Shown: positions 1 to 7,791, numbered from the stretch's first letter. The stretch: DNA of 64,000 nt from Sphingomonadaceae bacterium (GCA_020850455.1 JADZEQ010000002.1:1-64000), one strand, 5' to 3'. Numbers and translations are program-made. The notes: generated from the letters alone by a model not told the origin.

Positions 1-142
1 ATTGCAGGATAAAGGTCTTTGTACCCGAAGGCAGGATGCGTGCGCCGAAGCCCCGGACTTCCGTATCCCAGAGCACGGCTTGCCCTTTGGCGGGAGGGAG
101 CAGCCCATCTACGCTGCGTTTGGTTAGTTTGACCGTGGGCAT
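1..142 (-). CDS. Tyrosine-type integrase, N-terminal part only (cut by window edge)
   Basis: This gene is not in the ORF track because it runs off the left edge. Reading the minus strand from the ATG at 142 gives a protein starting MPTVKLTKRSVDGLLPP, followed by a WDTEVRGFGARILPSGTKTF stretch. That is the classic N-terminal (DUF4102-like) arm-binding domain of P4/island-type tyrosine integrases. Only about 47 residues are visible; the catalytic R-H-R-Y domain would lie to the left. It sits next to a displaced tRNA-Gly 3' end, so it is inferred to drive integration of an element extending leftward. Its promoter region holds an inverted repeat at 157-203. The family call is firm; whether the gene is intact cannot be seen. 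Confidence 0.85.
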   Translation of the reverse strand, partial: MPTVKLTKRSVDGLLPPAKGQAVLWDTEVRGFGARILPSGTKTFILQ

Positions 143-156
143 GAATTTCCCCCATT

Positions 157-203
157 TGGTGACAAAATCTCTTGCCGAGCATTTTGTCACCATATTGTCA
201 CCA
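157..203. promoter_or_regulatory. Inverted plus direct repeats upstream of the integrase
   Basis: TGGTGACAAAA at 157-167 is perfectly inverted as TTTTGTCACCA at 182-192, and a third copy of the core TTGTCACCA follows at 195-203. The group lies 15-60 bases upstream of the integrase start codon. This could be an operator for an autoregulator, or arm-type integrase/excisionase sites; the sequence alone does not distinguish these. Confidence 0.55.
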
Positions 204-321
204 GACGCAAGCCCATTTTAGGCTATGTGATCGCGCTTCGGAAAAGATGAGTTGAGCTATATCGCTGGATTTGCGTACTCAATACAAGTCAGCCGCGCTC
301 AGGAAAAGCCAGTCGGTCTTC

Positions 322-366
322 TTGCCAAGGTTGGGGTCGAGGGTTCGAATCCCTTCGCCCGCTCCA
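322..366 (+). tRNA. Displaced 3' half of tRNA-Gly(GCC), an attachment-site remnant
   Basis: The run begins in an anticodon loop (TTGCCAA, anticodon GCC), continues with the 3' anticodon stem GGTTG, a T arm (GAGGG-TTCGAAT-CCCTT), the 3' acceptor strand CGCCCGC, a T discriminator and an encoded CCA. The 5' half is missing: the bases before 322 do not pair with GGTTG and no GCGGGCG acceptor strand or D arm lies upstream. This is the usual scar of an element that entered a tRNA gene at the anticodon loop. The reconstituted tRNA-Gly should lie at the far left end of the element, outside the window. It is not a functional tRNA. Confidence 0.8.
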
Positions 367-475
367 GATTTCATAGACAAATCAGTGAGATAATCACCCT
401 TCGGCGAGGCGATTTTATCTCTTCAATCTGTGTCGCCACGGGGATGCAACCCGATGGGCATATCTTGAGACTCTT

Positions 476-1081
476 TCAACCATCGAGGAACGCGAACAAT
501 TCCTCGCACCATCTGCGCCTGTCGCACACTAGGCGGCAGTATGCCTCCGGCTTCCATTCAGCGCATTCTGCGATGATTCGATCTAGGCCGATCACGTCAT
601 GTAGGCCAGTTTCCTCCATCACTGCGGCTCGTCCCTCTTGGGTGACTGCGCCCCAGACCAGTATGGCACCATCGACTGTCATCCGCTGACCCCCAGCCTT
701 CCAATAGCGCGCGCCAGGCACACTCCCCTTTGCAGCGGCAAGGAAGGCAGCGAATGCTGGCTTTTTATGATGCTTCAACTGATTCGGGTTGGTCAGAGTG
801 AGGTAGCGGAAGCCGTCGAGCTCGATTTCGCACTTCTGTTCCACTACAAAGCGCCTGCCGGTGCGGCGGCACTCAAACAGGAAATCGAGCGTTGAGCTTC
901 TTCCCGGCGATGTAGTGACCAGCGTGGGGCGACCAAGATTTTTGAAAGGCGCGCGTTCATCTTCGGACCAAATCTGGACGATGTTTTCTGAGAAGATACC
1001 GAAGACGCGGGACAGAAACTTGCCTCGTGCCGCCGGGGCACTCTCCTGCTGAAAGAAGTCACGAAACGGCGCAAAGTCCAC
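476..1081 (-). CDS. Uncharacterised protein with a PD-(D/E)XK-like nuclease core
   Basis: The ORF track extends this frame to 1201, but the GTG at 1081 fits better because it falls right after the stop (TGA, 1084-1086) of the preceding gene, implying translational coupling. The product is then about 201 residues. Residues 64-83 read as a beta strand with Asp66 followed by a second strand containing Glu81-x-Lys83 (VVEQK), the spacing expected of the D...ExK catalytic centre of restriction-like nucleases. No other domain is recognised. It pairs with the GIY-YIG gene just upstream, and the stretch looks less GC-rich than the chromosome beyond 2.2 kb. A role in DNA cleavage or defence is inference; an inactive relative is possible. 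Confidence 0.6.
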   Translation of the reverse strand: MDFAPFRDFFQQESAPAARGKFLSRVFGIFSENIVQIWSEDERAPFKNLGRPTLVTTSPGRSSTLDFLFECRRTGRRFVVEQKCEIELDGFRYLTLTNPNQLKHHKKPAFAAFLAAAKGSVPGARYWKAGGQRMTVDGAILVWGAVTQEGRAAVMEETGLHDVIGLDRIIAECAEWKPEAYCRLVCDRRRWCEELFAFLDG

Positions 1082-1083
1082 GA

Positions 1084-1566
1084 TCAGCCCCCAAGCCGGT
1101 GCGGGTCGTTGGCGAACGGAGGTTTGCCGTGAATATGTCGGAAGGAAGCGATTAGCTCTGCCTCGACCTCGACCGGGATGCGTTCCGGCGTTTCCTTCCA
1201 TCCGACAATCAGCTGCTCAGGCGACGGCAACTGCCAGATCAGGCGTCCGCCCCAGTGTCCAACAGGCTTGCCCGCGCCGAAATCTGCAAATTGCGTGAGG
1301 CGACGCCGTAGCTGGTCGGCCTTTCCGATATAGACCACTTCTGCACCATCGACCCAGTTTGCGGCTAGCGCGTCCAGTGTGACAGTCGGGTCTTTGCCTT
1401 TGAACCAGCCGCCACAACTGCGCTCGGAGAATACAACGGGGTTTTCTGCATTGTAGATGACGACATAGACGCCGCCAGATGTAGGGCAGGCACTGGTGCG
1501 AATGGCTGCAAGTGGCAGCCACCCCGTAAAGCCGGCTTCCTCAAGATTTTGGCGTGTAAATATCAT
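1084..1566 (-). CDS. GIY-YIG nuclease-family protein
   Basis: About 160 residues from the ATG at 1566. The track start at 1641 is a TTG and gives an unusual extra N-terminus. A GVY motif near residues 32-34 and a YIG motif near residues 79-81 in VVYIGKA, followed by an arginine-rich helix, match the GIY-YIG nuclease fold. The spacing between the two motifs is longer than in classical members, with an insertion containing a GGWFKGKDP segment. The gene overlaps or abuts a 46-residue ORF upstream and is coupled to the PD-(D/E)XK-like gene downstream, so the three probably form one transcription unit. The target (DNA repair, restriction or defence) cannot be told from sequence. Confidence 0.7.
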   Translation of the reverse strand: MIFTRQNLEEAGFTGWLPLAAIRTSACPTSGGVYVVIYNAENPVVFSERSCGGWFKGKDPTVTLDALAANWVDGAEVVYIGKADQLRRRLTQFADFGAGKPVGHWGGRLIWQLPSPEQLIVGWKETPERIPVEVEAELIASFRHIHGKPPFANDPHRLGG

Positions 1567-1624
1567 TCCGGCAAACTGTCCAGACTTCCTACGAATACCG
1601 ACGACTGGCAGGTACTGGATTATG

Positions 1625-1765
1625 TTACTCCAATGTGTCAATGTACTCCCGCATCCAACGCAGCTCTAGTAGGATCGACAAGAGCAAGTCGGAAATGCCG
1701 TTAAAAGCGCTCGCTATCGCATCGGTTGGATCTTCCGAAGCCAAAATCTCAGAAAGCGTCGCCAT
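1625..1765 (-). CDS. Small ORF of 46 residues upstream of the GIY-YIG gene
   Basis: This frame is too short for the supplied track. It begins with ATG at 1765 (MATLSEILASEDPTDAI) and ends with TAA at 1625-1627. The C-terminal half (SDLLLSILLELRWMREYID) is predicted to be one amphipathic or hydrophobic helix. Its stop codon overlaps the TTG that could start a longer form of the GIY-YIG protein, which supports coupling. No family is recognised. It might be a regulatory or antitoxin-like partner of the two nuclease-like proteins, but that is a guess from position only. Confidence 0.4.
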   Translation of the reverse strand: MATLSEILASEDPTDAIASAFNGISDLLLSILLELRWMREYIDTLE

Positions 1766-1871
1766 CGACTCTTAATTTCCTGTTTTATATCAACCATGTT
1801 GCCTCCATTCATTCCAGCAGCAACGCCGCCTCGGCCAACTAGAGAAGCCCCTACTCTCCATTGGCGGCGGT

Positions 1872-2120
1872 CTAGGCACTCGGAGAGAGTAACGCACAGC
1901 TATGCGGGCGGACGGTATGTATCGGCAAACGGCGTTGCGGTGCAACGGCCTGCGCCATGCGGTGCAGGTCTGCGCTAGAAGCGTGACCGGAACTACGGAC
2001 GATGTGGAAGTCAATTTCCTTACGCTTCGCCGATTCGCGCAGGTCGGTGCGGTCGCGGTTAAGACATCCCAGCCACAGTGCGTAAATCGGGCGGTTGCGT
2101 TGCGCGGTTGGGGCTGTGCA
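1872..2120 (-). pseudogene. 3' remnant of a metallo-beta-lactamase-fold hydrolase gene
   Basis: One minus-strand frame between a TAG near 2135 and a TAG at 1872-1874 encodes RPIYALWLGCLNRDRTDLRE and then HIVRSSGHASSADLHRMAQ with a final LPIHT. The SGHAS...DL...P...IHT pattern is the C-terminal motif of RNA-metabolising metallo-beta-lactamase-fold proteins (beta-CASP/RMMBL type). There is no start codon or N-terminal HxHxDH motif upstream; the upstream side is non-coding and leads into the yeiH promoter region. The fragment is therefore a decayed gene end, probably truncated when neighbouring DNA was inserted or deleted. The longer track frames over it are shadows. Confidence 0.55.
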
Positions 2121-2191
2121 GTCCGCCTCCTAATACGGCCCAACCCAATTTATCCTATCCCTACCCCGCCACCCTGCTATGAGGGCGCGCG

Positions 2192-3280
2192 ATGGCCCAG
2201 CCTGTGCGCGAATATGAGCTTTATGCCGCCGACCTGTTCGGCGAACTGCATTTGGCGGAGGCGCAGGCACTGCCCCCGCGCCGGGCGGGGGGATTACGCG
2301 CATTATGGCCCGGACTGGTGCTCTGCGGCGTGGCGGCGGGCGCGGCGGCGTGGCTCGCCGACCATTATCATTTTCCGGTCATCCTGCTCGGCCTGCTCAT
2401 CGGACTTGCGCTCAATTTCGCGGCGCAGGATCGGCGCGTGCACGCCGGGCTCGACATGGCGTCGGGGCTGTTCCTGCGCGTCGGCATCATCCTGCTCGGT
2501 TTTCAGGTAACACTGGCGGAGGTGGCGACGCTCGGCTGGGCCGGTTTTGCCGCCATCATCACGATCATGGCGCTGACCTTTGCCGCCGGATTGCTGGGTG
2601 CGCGCCTGTCGGGCCAATCACGCTATGCGGGGATTGTCGCGGGCGGAGCGACCGCCATTTGCGGGGCGAGTGCCGCGCTCGCCCTCTATGCCATCATCGG
2701 TAAAGACCGGCTTAGTCAGGCGCAATTTGCCCTCACCCTCATCGGTGTATCGCTGGCGAGCGCGCTTGCGATGTCGCTATATCCCGCGCTCGCCGCGCAA
2801 TATGGGATGAGCGACCAGCAAGCCGGATTCCTCATCGGTGCGTCGATCCATGACGTCGCACAGGCGATTGGCGGGGGATATGGCTATTCCAATGCGGCGG
2901 GGCTTTACGCGACGATTGTCAAATTATCGCGCGTTACCTTGCTGGCTCCAATCGTCGTCATGGTTGGCCTGTGGCTGGGGGCAAAGGGTGCGCATAGCGC
3001 CGCGGCGCGCCCATTGTGGCGGCGCTTTGCCCTGCCCTGGTTTGTGACGGGGTTCCTGCTGCTCGTCATCGTCCACCCATTCTTACCCATCCCGGCGGCA
3101 TGGGCGGCAGGTGCGCTTACCGGGTCAAAAACGCTCCTCCTCCTCGCCGTAACGGCGACCGCGATGCGTTCCCGCCCCGACCTCCTCCTCCAACTGGGTT
3201 GGCGCGCGGCGGTGCCGATTATCACCGCAACACTGACCAGCTTTGCCGCAGCGCTGACCTTTGCCACCCTGTTGTTCTAG
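2192..3280 (+). CDS. yeiH: YeiH/UPF0324 family putative sulfate exporter
   Basis: A 362-residue polytopic membrane protein with roughly nine or ten hydrophobic segments starting near residue 38. The motifs GGATAICGASAA (about 150-161) and GASIHDVAQAIGGGYG (about 216-231) are hallmarks of the YeiH/UPF0324 family, whose members are predicted inner-membrane anion (sulfate or sulfite-like) exporters. The ATG at 2192 is used; a nearby ATG at 2176 is out of frame. The gene is convergent with the reductase gene that follows, their ends overlapping by four bases. It carries a 35-residue hydrophilic N-terminal extension before the first membrane segment. Substrate is not established for the family as a whole. 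Confidence 0.85.
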   Translation: MAQPVREYELYAADLFGELHLAEAQALPPRRAGGLRALWPGLVLCGVAAGAAAWLADHYHFPVILLGLLIGLALNFAAQDRRVHAGLDMASGLFLRVGIILLGFQVTLAEVATLGWAGFAAIITIMALTFAAGLLGARLSGQSRYAGIVAGGATAICGASAALALYAIIGKDRLSQAQFALTLIGVSLASALAMSLYPALAAQYGMSDQQAGFLIGASIHDVAQAIGGGYGYSNAAGLYATIVKLSRVTLLAPIVVMVGLWLGAKGAHSAAARPLWRRFALPWFVTGFLLLVIVHPFLPIPAAWAAGALTGSKTLLLLAVTATAMRSRPDLLLQLGWRAAVPIITATLTSFAAALTFATLLF

Positions 3281-4335
3281 AGCGCGGGATAGTCGCAATA
3301 GCCGCGTTCTTCGCCGGTATAGAGCAGGCTATAGTCGGGCTTGGCCAGCGGGTGGCCACCGGCAATCCGCGCCGGCAAATCCGGGTTGGCGATGAAGGCC
3401 CGGCCAAAGGAAACCGCCTGTACGCGGCCGGAAAGGCGCGCCAGCGCGCTGTCCGCCGTCAGCATATTATTGGCCACCAGCGCGCCGTCATAAAGCGTGC
3501 CGACCTTGCCGAGCGTATCAGGGCAAGCATCCCCCATATCGACAATATGGAGGTAGGCGAGGCCGAGCGCCGATGCCCCCCGCAAAAAGGGCGCAAAATC
3601 GCCCCACGGGTCGCTGACGTCCATGCCATTATAGGGGTTGCCCGGCGATATCCGAAAGCCGACCCGCCCGGCGCCAATCGCATCGGCCATCGCGCGGAGC
3701 ACCATCAACGGAAAGGCAGCGCGGCGGGCAGCATCCCCGCCATAGCCATCATCGCGCTGGTTGCTCGCCGGGTTCAAAAACTGGTTGATCAAATAGCCGC
3801 TGGCGCAATGGAGTTCGACCGCGTCAAACCCCGCAGACATTGCGTTGCGCGCGGCCACGGCAAATCCCTCTGCCAGCGCGGGCAGTTCGGCGGCATCAAG
3901 CGCGCGTGGCATGGCGGTGGGCACGGGCACCCCATCCGGCCCCGGCACCTTGCCATCCATGGCAAGCGCACTCGGCGCGATAATGTCCGCATCATAGCCG
4001 CGATTGGCGGGGACGACGACGCGCCCACAATGCATGATCTGGAGCGCGATGCGCCCGCCCGCCGCATGCACCGCATCGGTGACCCGCCGCCAGCCGTCGA
4101 CCTGTGCCGCACTGTAAATGCCGGGTGTACGCCAATAACCCTTGCCCACCGCGCTCGGCTGTGTCCCCTCCGTCACGATCAGCCCCGCGCTGGCGCGTTG
4201 GCGATAATATTCGACCATGATAGCATTGGGCACATCATCCGGCCCCGCACGGTCGCGCGTCATCGGTGCCATGATAATGCGGTTTTTGAGGGGGATGTCC
4301 CCCAATTGCACCGGTTCGAACAAGCGCGCATGCAT
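3277..4335 (-). CDS. Old Yellow Enzyme-family alkene reductase (FMN)
   Basis: A 352-residue flavin TIM barrel. The start is taken as the ATG at 4335 (MHARLFEPVQLGDIPLKNRI), since family members begin just before the LFEPVQLG strand; two upstream starts exist. The motifs NRIIMAPMTR, the conserved YYRQRASAGLIVTEGT and the C-terminal SFGRAFIANPDLP are typical of NemA/OYE ene-reductases, which reduce activated C=C bonds with NAD(P)H. The active-site pair normally written H-x-x-N/H reads H-C-A-S here, so the second substrate-anchoring residue is a serine. It is divergent from an SDR gene across an operator region and faces the steroid-like catabolic cluster, where reduction of an enone is a plausible job. 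Confidence 0.88.
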   Translation of the reverse strand: MHARLFEPVQLGDIPLKNRIIMAPMTRDRAGPDDVPNAIMVEYYRQRASAGLIVTEGTQPSAVGKGYWRTPGIYSAAQVDGWRRVTDAVHAAGGRIALQIMHCGRVVVPANRGYDADIIAPSALAMDGKVPGPDGVPVPTAMPRALDAAELPALAEGFAVAARNAMSAGFDAVELHCASGYLINQFLNPASNQRDDGYGGDAARRAAFPLMVLRAMADAIGAGRVGFRISPGNPYNGMDVSDPWGDFAPFLRGASALGLAYLHIVDMGDACPDTLGKVGTLYDGALVANNMLTADSALARLSGRVQAVSFGRAFIANPDLPARIAGGHPLAKPDYSLLYTGEERGYCDYPAL

Positions 4336-4403
4336 ACGTAAATTACCAATCATGTGGATGTATTTTGCCAAAATGCGTTATATACAATGGTCAATAATAC
4401 GCA
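4336..4403. promoter_or_regulatory. Three-box operator, copy A (OYE / SDR divergent promoter)
   Basis: Box 1 ACGTA at 4336-4340, box 2 TGCGT at 4374-4378 and box 3 ACGCA at 4399-4403 are separated by 33 and 20 bases. Boxes 1 and 3 share orientation and box 2 is inverted. The same geometry recurs at five other promoters of the cluster. Here it fills the space between the divergent OYE and SDR genes, with box 1 touching the OYE start codon. Confidence 0.6.
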
Positions 4404-4419
4404 AATGAAGGATATCGCC

Positions 4420-5169
4420 ATGTATGATTTTTCCGGCAAGGTCGCGATTGTAACCGGCGCGGGGGGTGGCATTGGCCGCGCGACGGCAATGGGCTTTGCG
4501 CGTGCCGGGGCCAATGTCATCGTCTCTGACGTGCAGGATGACAAGGGGGAAGAGAGCGTCGCGCTGATTCAAGCGGCGGGCGGCAGCGCCATCTATCAAC
4601 GCTGCAACGTCGCCGATGCGGGCGAAGTGGCGGCGCTGGTCGATGCAGCGCTCCAGCATTACGGGCGGCTCGATTTTGCGCATAATAATGCCGGCATCAA
4701 CGACCCCATGTCCAACCAATGGGATGATGATATTTGGGCGCGCGACATGGCGATCAATCTGACCGGGGTGATGGCCTGTATGCGCGCGCAAATCCCCGCC
4801 ATGCTGCAAAGCGGTGGCGGCGCCATCGTCAATACCGCGTCGATCAACGGCATTGTCGGCAACCCCAGCCAGCCCGCCTATGTCGCCAGCAAGCATGGCG
4901 TCATCGGCCTGACGCGGAGCGCGGCGCTGCGCTACGCGCGTGAGGGGGTGCGCATCAACGCGGTGTGCCCCGGCGTCGTGGATACGCCAATGGTCGAAGC
5001 GGTCGTCAAAGTGCCGCAGTTTCGCGAGGCGATTGAGAAAATGACCCCGATGGGGCGGATGGCGGCACCCGAGGAAATTGCGGCCGCCGTGCTCTGGCTC
5101 TGTTCGGACGGGGCGAGTTTTGTCACCGGCCATCCGCTGGTGGTCGATGGCGGGGCAACGGCGATCTGA
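4420..5169 (+). CDS. Short-chain dehydrogenase/reductase (SDR), classical
   Basis: About 249 residues from the ATG at 4420, which has GAAGG eight bases upstream; the track start at 4354 ignores this. The protein begins MYDFSGKVAIVTGAGGGIGRA, with the Rossmann TGxxxGIG motif near residues 12-18, an NNAG motif, a catalytic Ser in NTASINGIVG, and YVASK as the Tyr-x-x-x-Lys pair. An aspartate after the second strand (VIVSDVQDD) suggests NAD rather than NADP. The C-terminus HPLVVDGGATAI is classical. As a member of the catabolic cluster it probably oxidises or reduces a ring or side-chain alcohol; the exact step is unknown. Confidence 0.88.
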   Translation: MYDFSGKVAIVTGAGGGIGRATAMGFARAGANVIVSDVQDDKGEESVALIQAAGGSAIYQRCNVADAGEVAALVDAALQHYGRLDFAHNNAGINDPMSNQWDDDIWARDMAINLTGVMACMRAQIPAMLQSGGGAIVNTASINGIVGNPSQPAYVASKHGVIGLTRSAALRYAREGVRINAVCPGVVDTPMVEAVVKVPQFREAIEKMTPMGRMAAPEEIAAAVLWLCSDGASFVTGHPLVVDGGATAI

Positions 5170-5186
5170 CCCACGACTAGACCGAC

Positions 5187-5222
5187 AAAAAAGGGGCCGG
5201 GAAATACCGGCCCCTTTTCTTT
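5187..5222. terminator. Bidirectional intrinsic terminator
   Basis: GGGGCCGG (5193-5200), a six-base loop and CCGGCCCC (5207-5214) form a perfect 8 bp stem. It is flanked by an A tract on the left and TTTTCTTT on the right, so it works for both the SDR gene ending at 5169 and the convergent receptor gene ending at 5239. Confidence 0.88.
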
Positions 5223-5238
5223 GCGTGACGAACTGGGT

Positions 5239-7791
5239 TTAGAAGCTGAAGCCGAGCGTCGCACCAAAGCTGCGCGGTTCCGCATAATAGCCGCCGGCAT
5301 AGCCCAGAGGACCAAAGTCGATGCCACGGGTAAAGTCATGCGAATTGGTCAGATTCTTGGCCCACAGCATGAAGCGCACATCACCCCCGGCGACCGGCAT
5401 ATGGTCAACCACAATTTGCGCGTCGACCGTGTCGCGATCATCCCCCAGCAACGCATCATTGAAGGGCGACGATATGGTATTGCTAAAGCTATATCCGCCA
5501 TCCTCATGCGAATAGCTGACGCGGAAGCGGACTTCGGCATCACCCCAATTAAGCGGGAAAGCAAGATTAGCGCCGATGTTGGCGGTGAAGGGTGCGACAT
5601 AGCCGATATGTGCCACCGACGCGATATCGACGATGGGGTTGGCCGGATTAACCGGCTGTCCTGCAACAAACCTTACAAAATTGACATCGACATAGCCAAT
5701 TGACCCGTCGATCGAGAAGTTGCTGTTGAAGCGAGCGTTAAAATCCGCCTCAATCCCCGTATAATTGACCTTACCGGCATTGATAATGCGCGTTTGGAAA
5801 GTGCCCGCCCCGGTCAGCACCGGCACAAGCACCGCCAAATCGTCATAGCTGTTACGATAGGCCGCGACGTTGAAAGTCAGGTGCCGGTCAAATAATTCCG
5901 TCTTTAGGCCCAGTTCGTACGATGTGACCGTTTCGCCGTTGAAGCTCGGGATCGTCGAGCTACCCGGCGCCGCCGGGTCGGAGGCATTGAAGCCCCCCGA
6001 ACGATAGCCGGTGGCCGCACGCGCATAAACGCTGATATCCGGGTTAAATTCATAGCGCGCAATCAGATTCCAGGTGAATTTGCTGAAATCGCGGCGCCCG
6101 GTTTCGGGTGTCGCAAGCGGCGCAGCACCATTTTGCAGGCGAATAATTGCCTTATTATCCCATGTATAGCGCGCACCCGCAGTCAGGCTAAGCCCGCTGT
6201 CGCGTCCGCCGGGATAAAGGGTGAATTGGCCATAAAATGCCGTCGATTCTGCCGTTGTTGTATAATCAAGCACGGCGGGCGTGACGACCAGGCGATAGCG
6301 GGCCGGGTTCGCTGCAACGAACGACGGGCCGAGCGCCCCAAAATTACCAAGGAAGATATTGTTGGTGTCGAGCACGAAACCGCTGGTTTGCGGATTATAT
6401 TCGGACCCTTTTTCAAAGAAATAGAAGCCGCCGACGATCCAGTCGAGATTGTCGGTGTCGCCCGAAATTTCAACCTCCGTGCTGAATTGATCATGGCGGC
6501 GATCGTTCGATGTGTTGAACAGATCGGCCGTTGTCGTCGGCACCGGCGATGCGGCGATAAAGGGACGGAACGCCGCCGGGATCGACGGAATGAACTGCAA
6601 CAATGCCTCCGGCATGCCATTAAACAAGGTCGCATTGCTGAATAGTGGCGAGGTGAACGAACCCATGCCGTCCAGATCGCTACCGACATAAGAGCTGTTC
6701 CAGCTGCGGTAACCCATGGTCATTTTGATCGCGAAGGGACCAAAATCATTCTGCACTTGCAGATTATGGCCCCAGATTTCATCCTCCGCATCACCATTGG
6801 TGTTGAGGCAGATGGTGTCGCGATAGACGCGTGTTGGCGCGGCAAGCGCGGCACAGGCCGGGTTGAGGAAGGTTACCCCGGCAAGGAATGGAGCGACCGG
6901 GGCCTGCTGGGTTTGCACGACCAATTGTCCATCGATCGAAATCGGCGGACGCGCGGCACCCGTTGCAACATTGGTCAATTGGAAAGCAGTCGGGTTACCA
7001 CGGCTACGCGACCAATCGAAAATATAACGAATATAGCCCGTATCGCCCAGATCGGCACGGATCGCGGCGCGGAAGCTGTCGGTGCGACGCGCGCCCGGAT
7101 CATGCGAATCGCGCGGCTCCAATATATTGTCGATATAACCGTCGCGCTGACGATGCGCGTAGGAGAAGGTCGCACGCAGAACGTCCGCCAGCTCGCCAGT
7201 ATCGACCGAAATGCGGCCATTCCATGCGTTATGATTGCCAATGCCAACTTCGCCGCGAATACCGAAATCCCGATCCGGTTCGCGCGAGACAAAGCTGATC
7301 GCGCCGCCGGTCGTATTGCGGCCAAACAAGGTGCCCTGCGGCCCGCGTAAAATTTCCACACGCGCAAGGTCGGTCACGTCCAGCCCGCTTGCCCCCGATC
7401 GGGCAATATATATGCCGTCGACATAAACGCCGTTTGCGGTGTCTAGGCCAAAGGTTTCGCTCGCCGGGGTCGAAATGCCGCGGATGGCGACCACGGCAGA
7501 ACTTAGGCTGACCGTCCCCTGTGTGATGGTGACGTTCGGCGCCAAGCCCGACAGATCGCGCGTATCATTAACCTGCATCTGTTCGATCCGTTCGGCACCA
7601 ATGGCGCTGATTGCCAAAGGAACATCCTGCAACGCCTGTTCGCGCTTTTGCGCGGTGACGATGATATCGTCATTCGCTGCGCCCTCGGACGCCTGATCCT
7701 GCGGCGCATCTTGCGCCATGGCGGGCACGGAAATGAACGCGGCCGCCGAAGCCAGAAGCATGGCGCGCGTAAAGCTGCCTGTGAAACGCAT
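5239..7791 (-). CDS. TonB-dependent outer-membrane receptor
   Basis: An 850-residue outer-membrane receptor. A signal peptide ends around SVPAMAQ (residue 27). A TonB box-like DDIIVTAQKRE follows near residues 41-51, then the plug with VAIRGI and ARVEILRGPQGTLFGRN, and a long beta barrel ending in the aromatic GATLGFSF. Sphingomonads often use such receptors to import hydrophobic aromatic or steroid-type compounds rather than siderophores. No siderophore genes are near, and it sits at the end of the catabolic gene block with its own operator upstream. Import of the cluster's substrate across the outer membrane is inferred. Confidence 0.92.
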   Translation of the reverse strand: MRFTGSFTRAMLLASAAAFISVPAMAQDAPQDQASEGAANDDIIVTAQKREQALQDVPLAISAIGAERIEQMQVNDTRDLSGLAPNVTITQGTVSLSSAVVAIRGISTPASETFGLDTANGVYVDGIYIARSGASGLDVTDLARVEILRGPQGTLFGRNTTGGAISFVSREPDRDFGIRGEVGIGNHNAWNGRISVDTGELADVLRATFSYAHRQRDGYIDNILEPRDSHDPGARRTDSFRAAIRADLGDTGYIRYIFDWSRSRGNPTAFQLTNVATGAARPPISIDGQLVVQTQQAPVAPFLAGVTFLNPACAALAAPTRVYRDTICLNTNGDAEDEIWGHNLQVQNDFGPFAIKMTMGYRSWNSSYVGSDLDGMGSFTSPLFSNATLFNGMPEALLQFIPSIPAAFRPFIAASPVPTTTADLFNTSNDRRHDQFSTEVEISGDTDNLDWIVGGFYFFEKGSEYNPQTSGFVLDTNNIFLGNFGALGPSFVAANPARYRLVVTPAVLDYTTTAESTAFYGQFTLYPGGRDSGLSLTAGARYTWDNKAIIRLQNGAAPLATPETGRRDFSKFTWNLIARYEFNPDISVYARAATGYRSGGFNASDPAAPGSSTIPSFNGETVTSYELGLKTELFDRHLTFNVAAYRNSYDDLAVLVPVLTGAGTFQTRIINAGKVNYTGIEADFNARFNSNFSIDGSIGYVDVNFVRFVAGQPVNPANPIVDIASVAHIGYVAPFTANIGANLAFPLNWGDAEVRFRVSYSHEDGGYSFSNTISSPFNDALLGDDRDTVDAQIVVDHMPVAGGDVRFMLWAKNLTNSHDFTRGIDFGPLGYAGGYYAEPRSFGATLGFSF

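Larger units (their letters stand above)
143..475. other. Non-coding junction between integrase and nuclease cassette
   Basis: This 333-base gap holds the integrase upstream repeats and the tRNA-Gly fragment. The track ORF 252-689 runs through the tRNA fragment and is not a gene. Nothing else is recognised. Confidence 0.6.

Noticed and set aside
322-366. Complete tRNA-Gly gene
   Set aside because: No D arm, 5' acceptor strand or pairing 5' anticodon stem upstream; only the 3' half is present.
252-689. 145-residue plus-strand ORF across the tRNA fragment
   Set aside because: It reads through the tRNA-Gly 3' half and the opposite-strand nuclease gene and shows no protein motif.
1790-2143. 117-residue minus-strand ORF
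   Set aside because: A different frame of the same strand carries the protein-like MBL-fold motif; this one is Arg/Pro/Cys-rich shadow.
3016-4341. 441-residue plus-strand ORF
   Set aside because: It lies entirely antisense to yeiH's end and the OYE gene, has an Arg/His-rich composition typical of GC-rich shadow frames and no recognisable motif.
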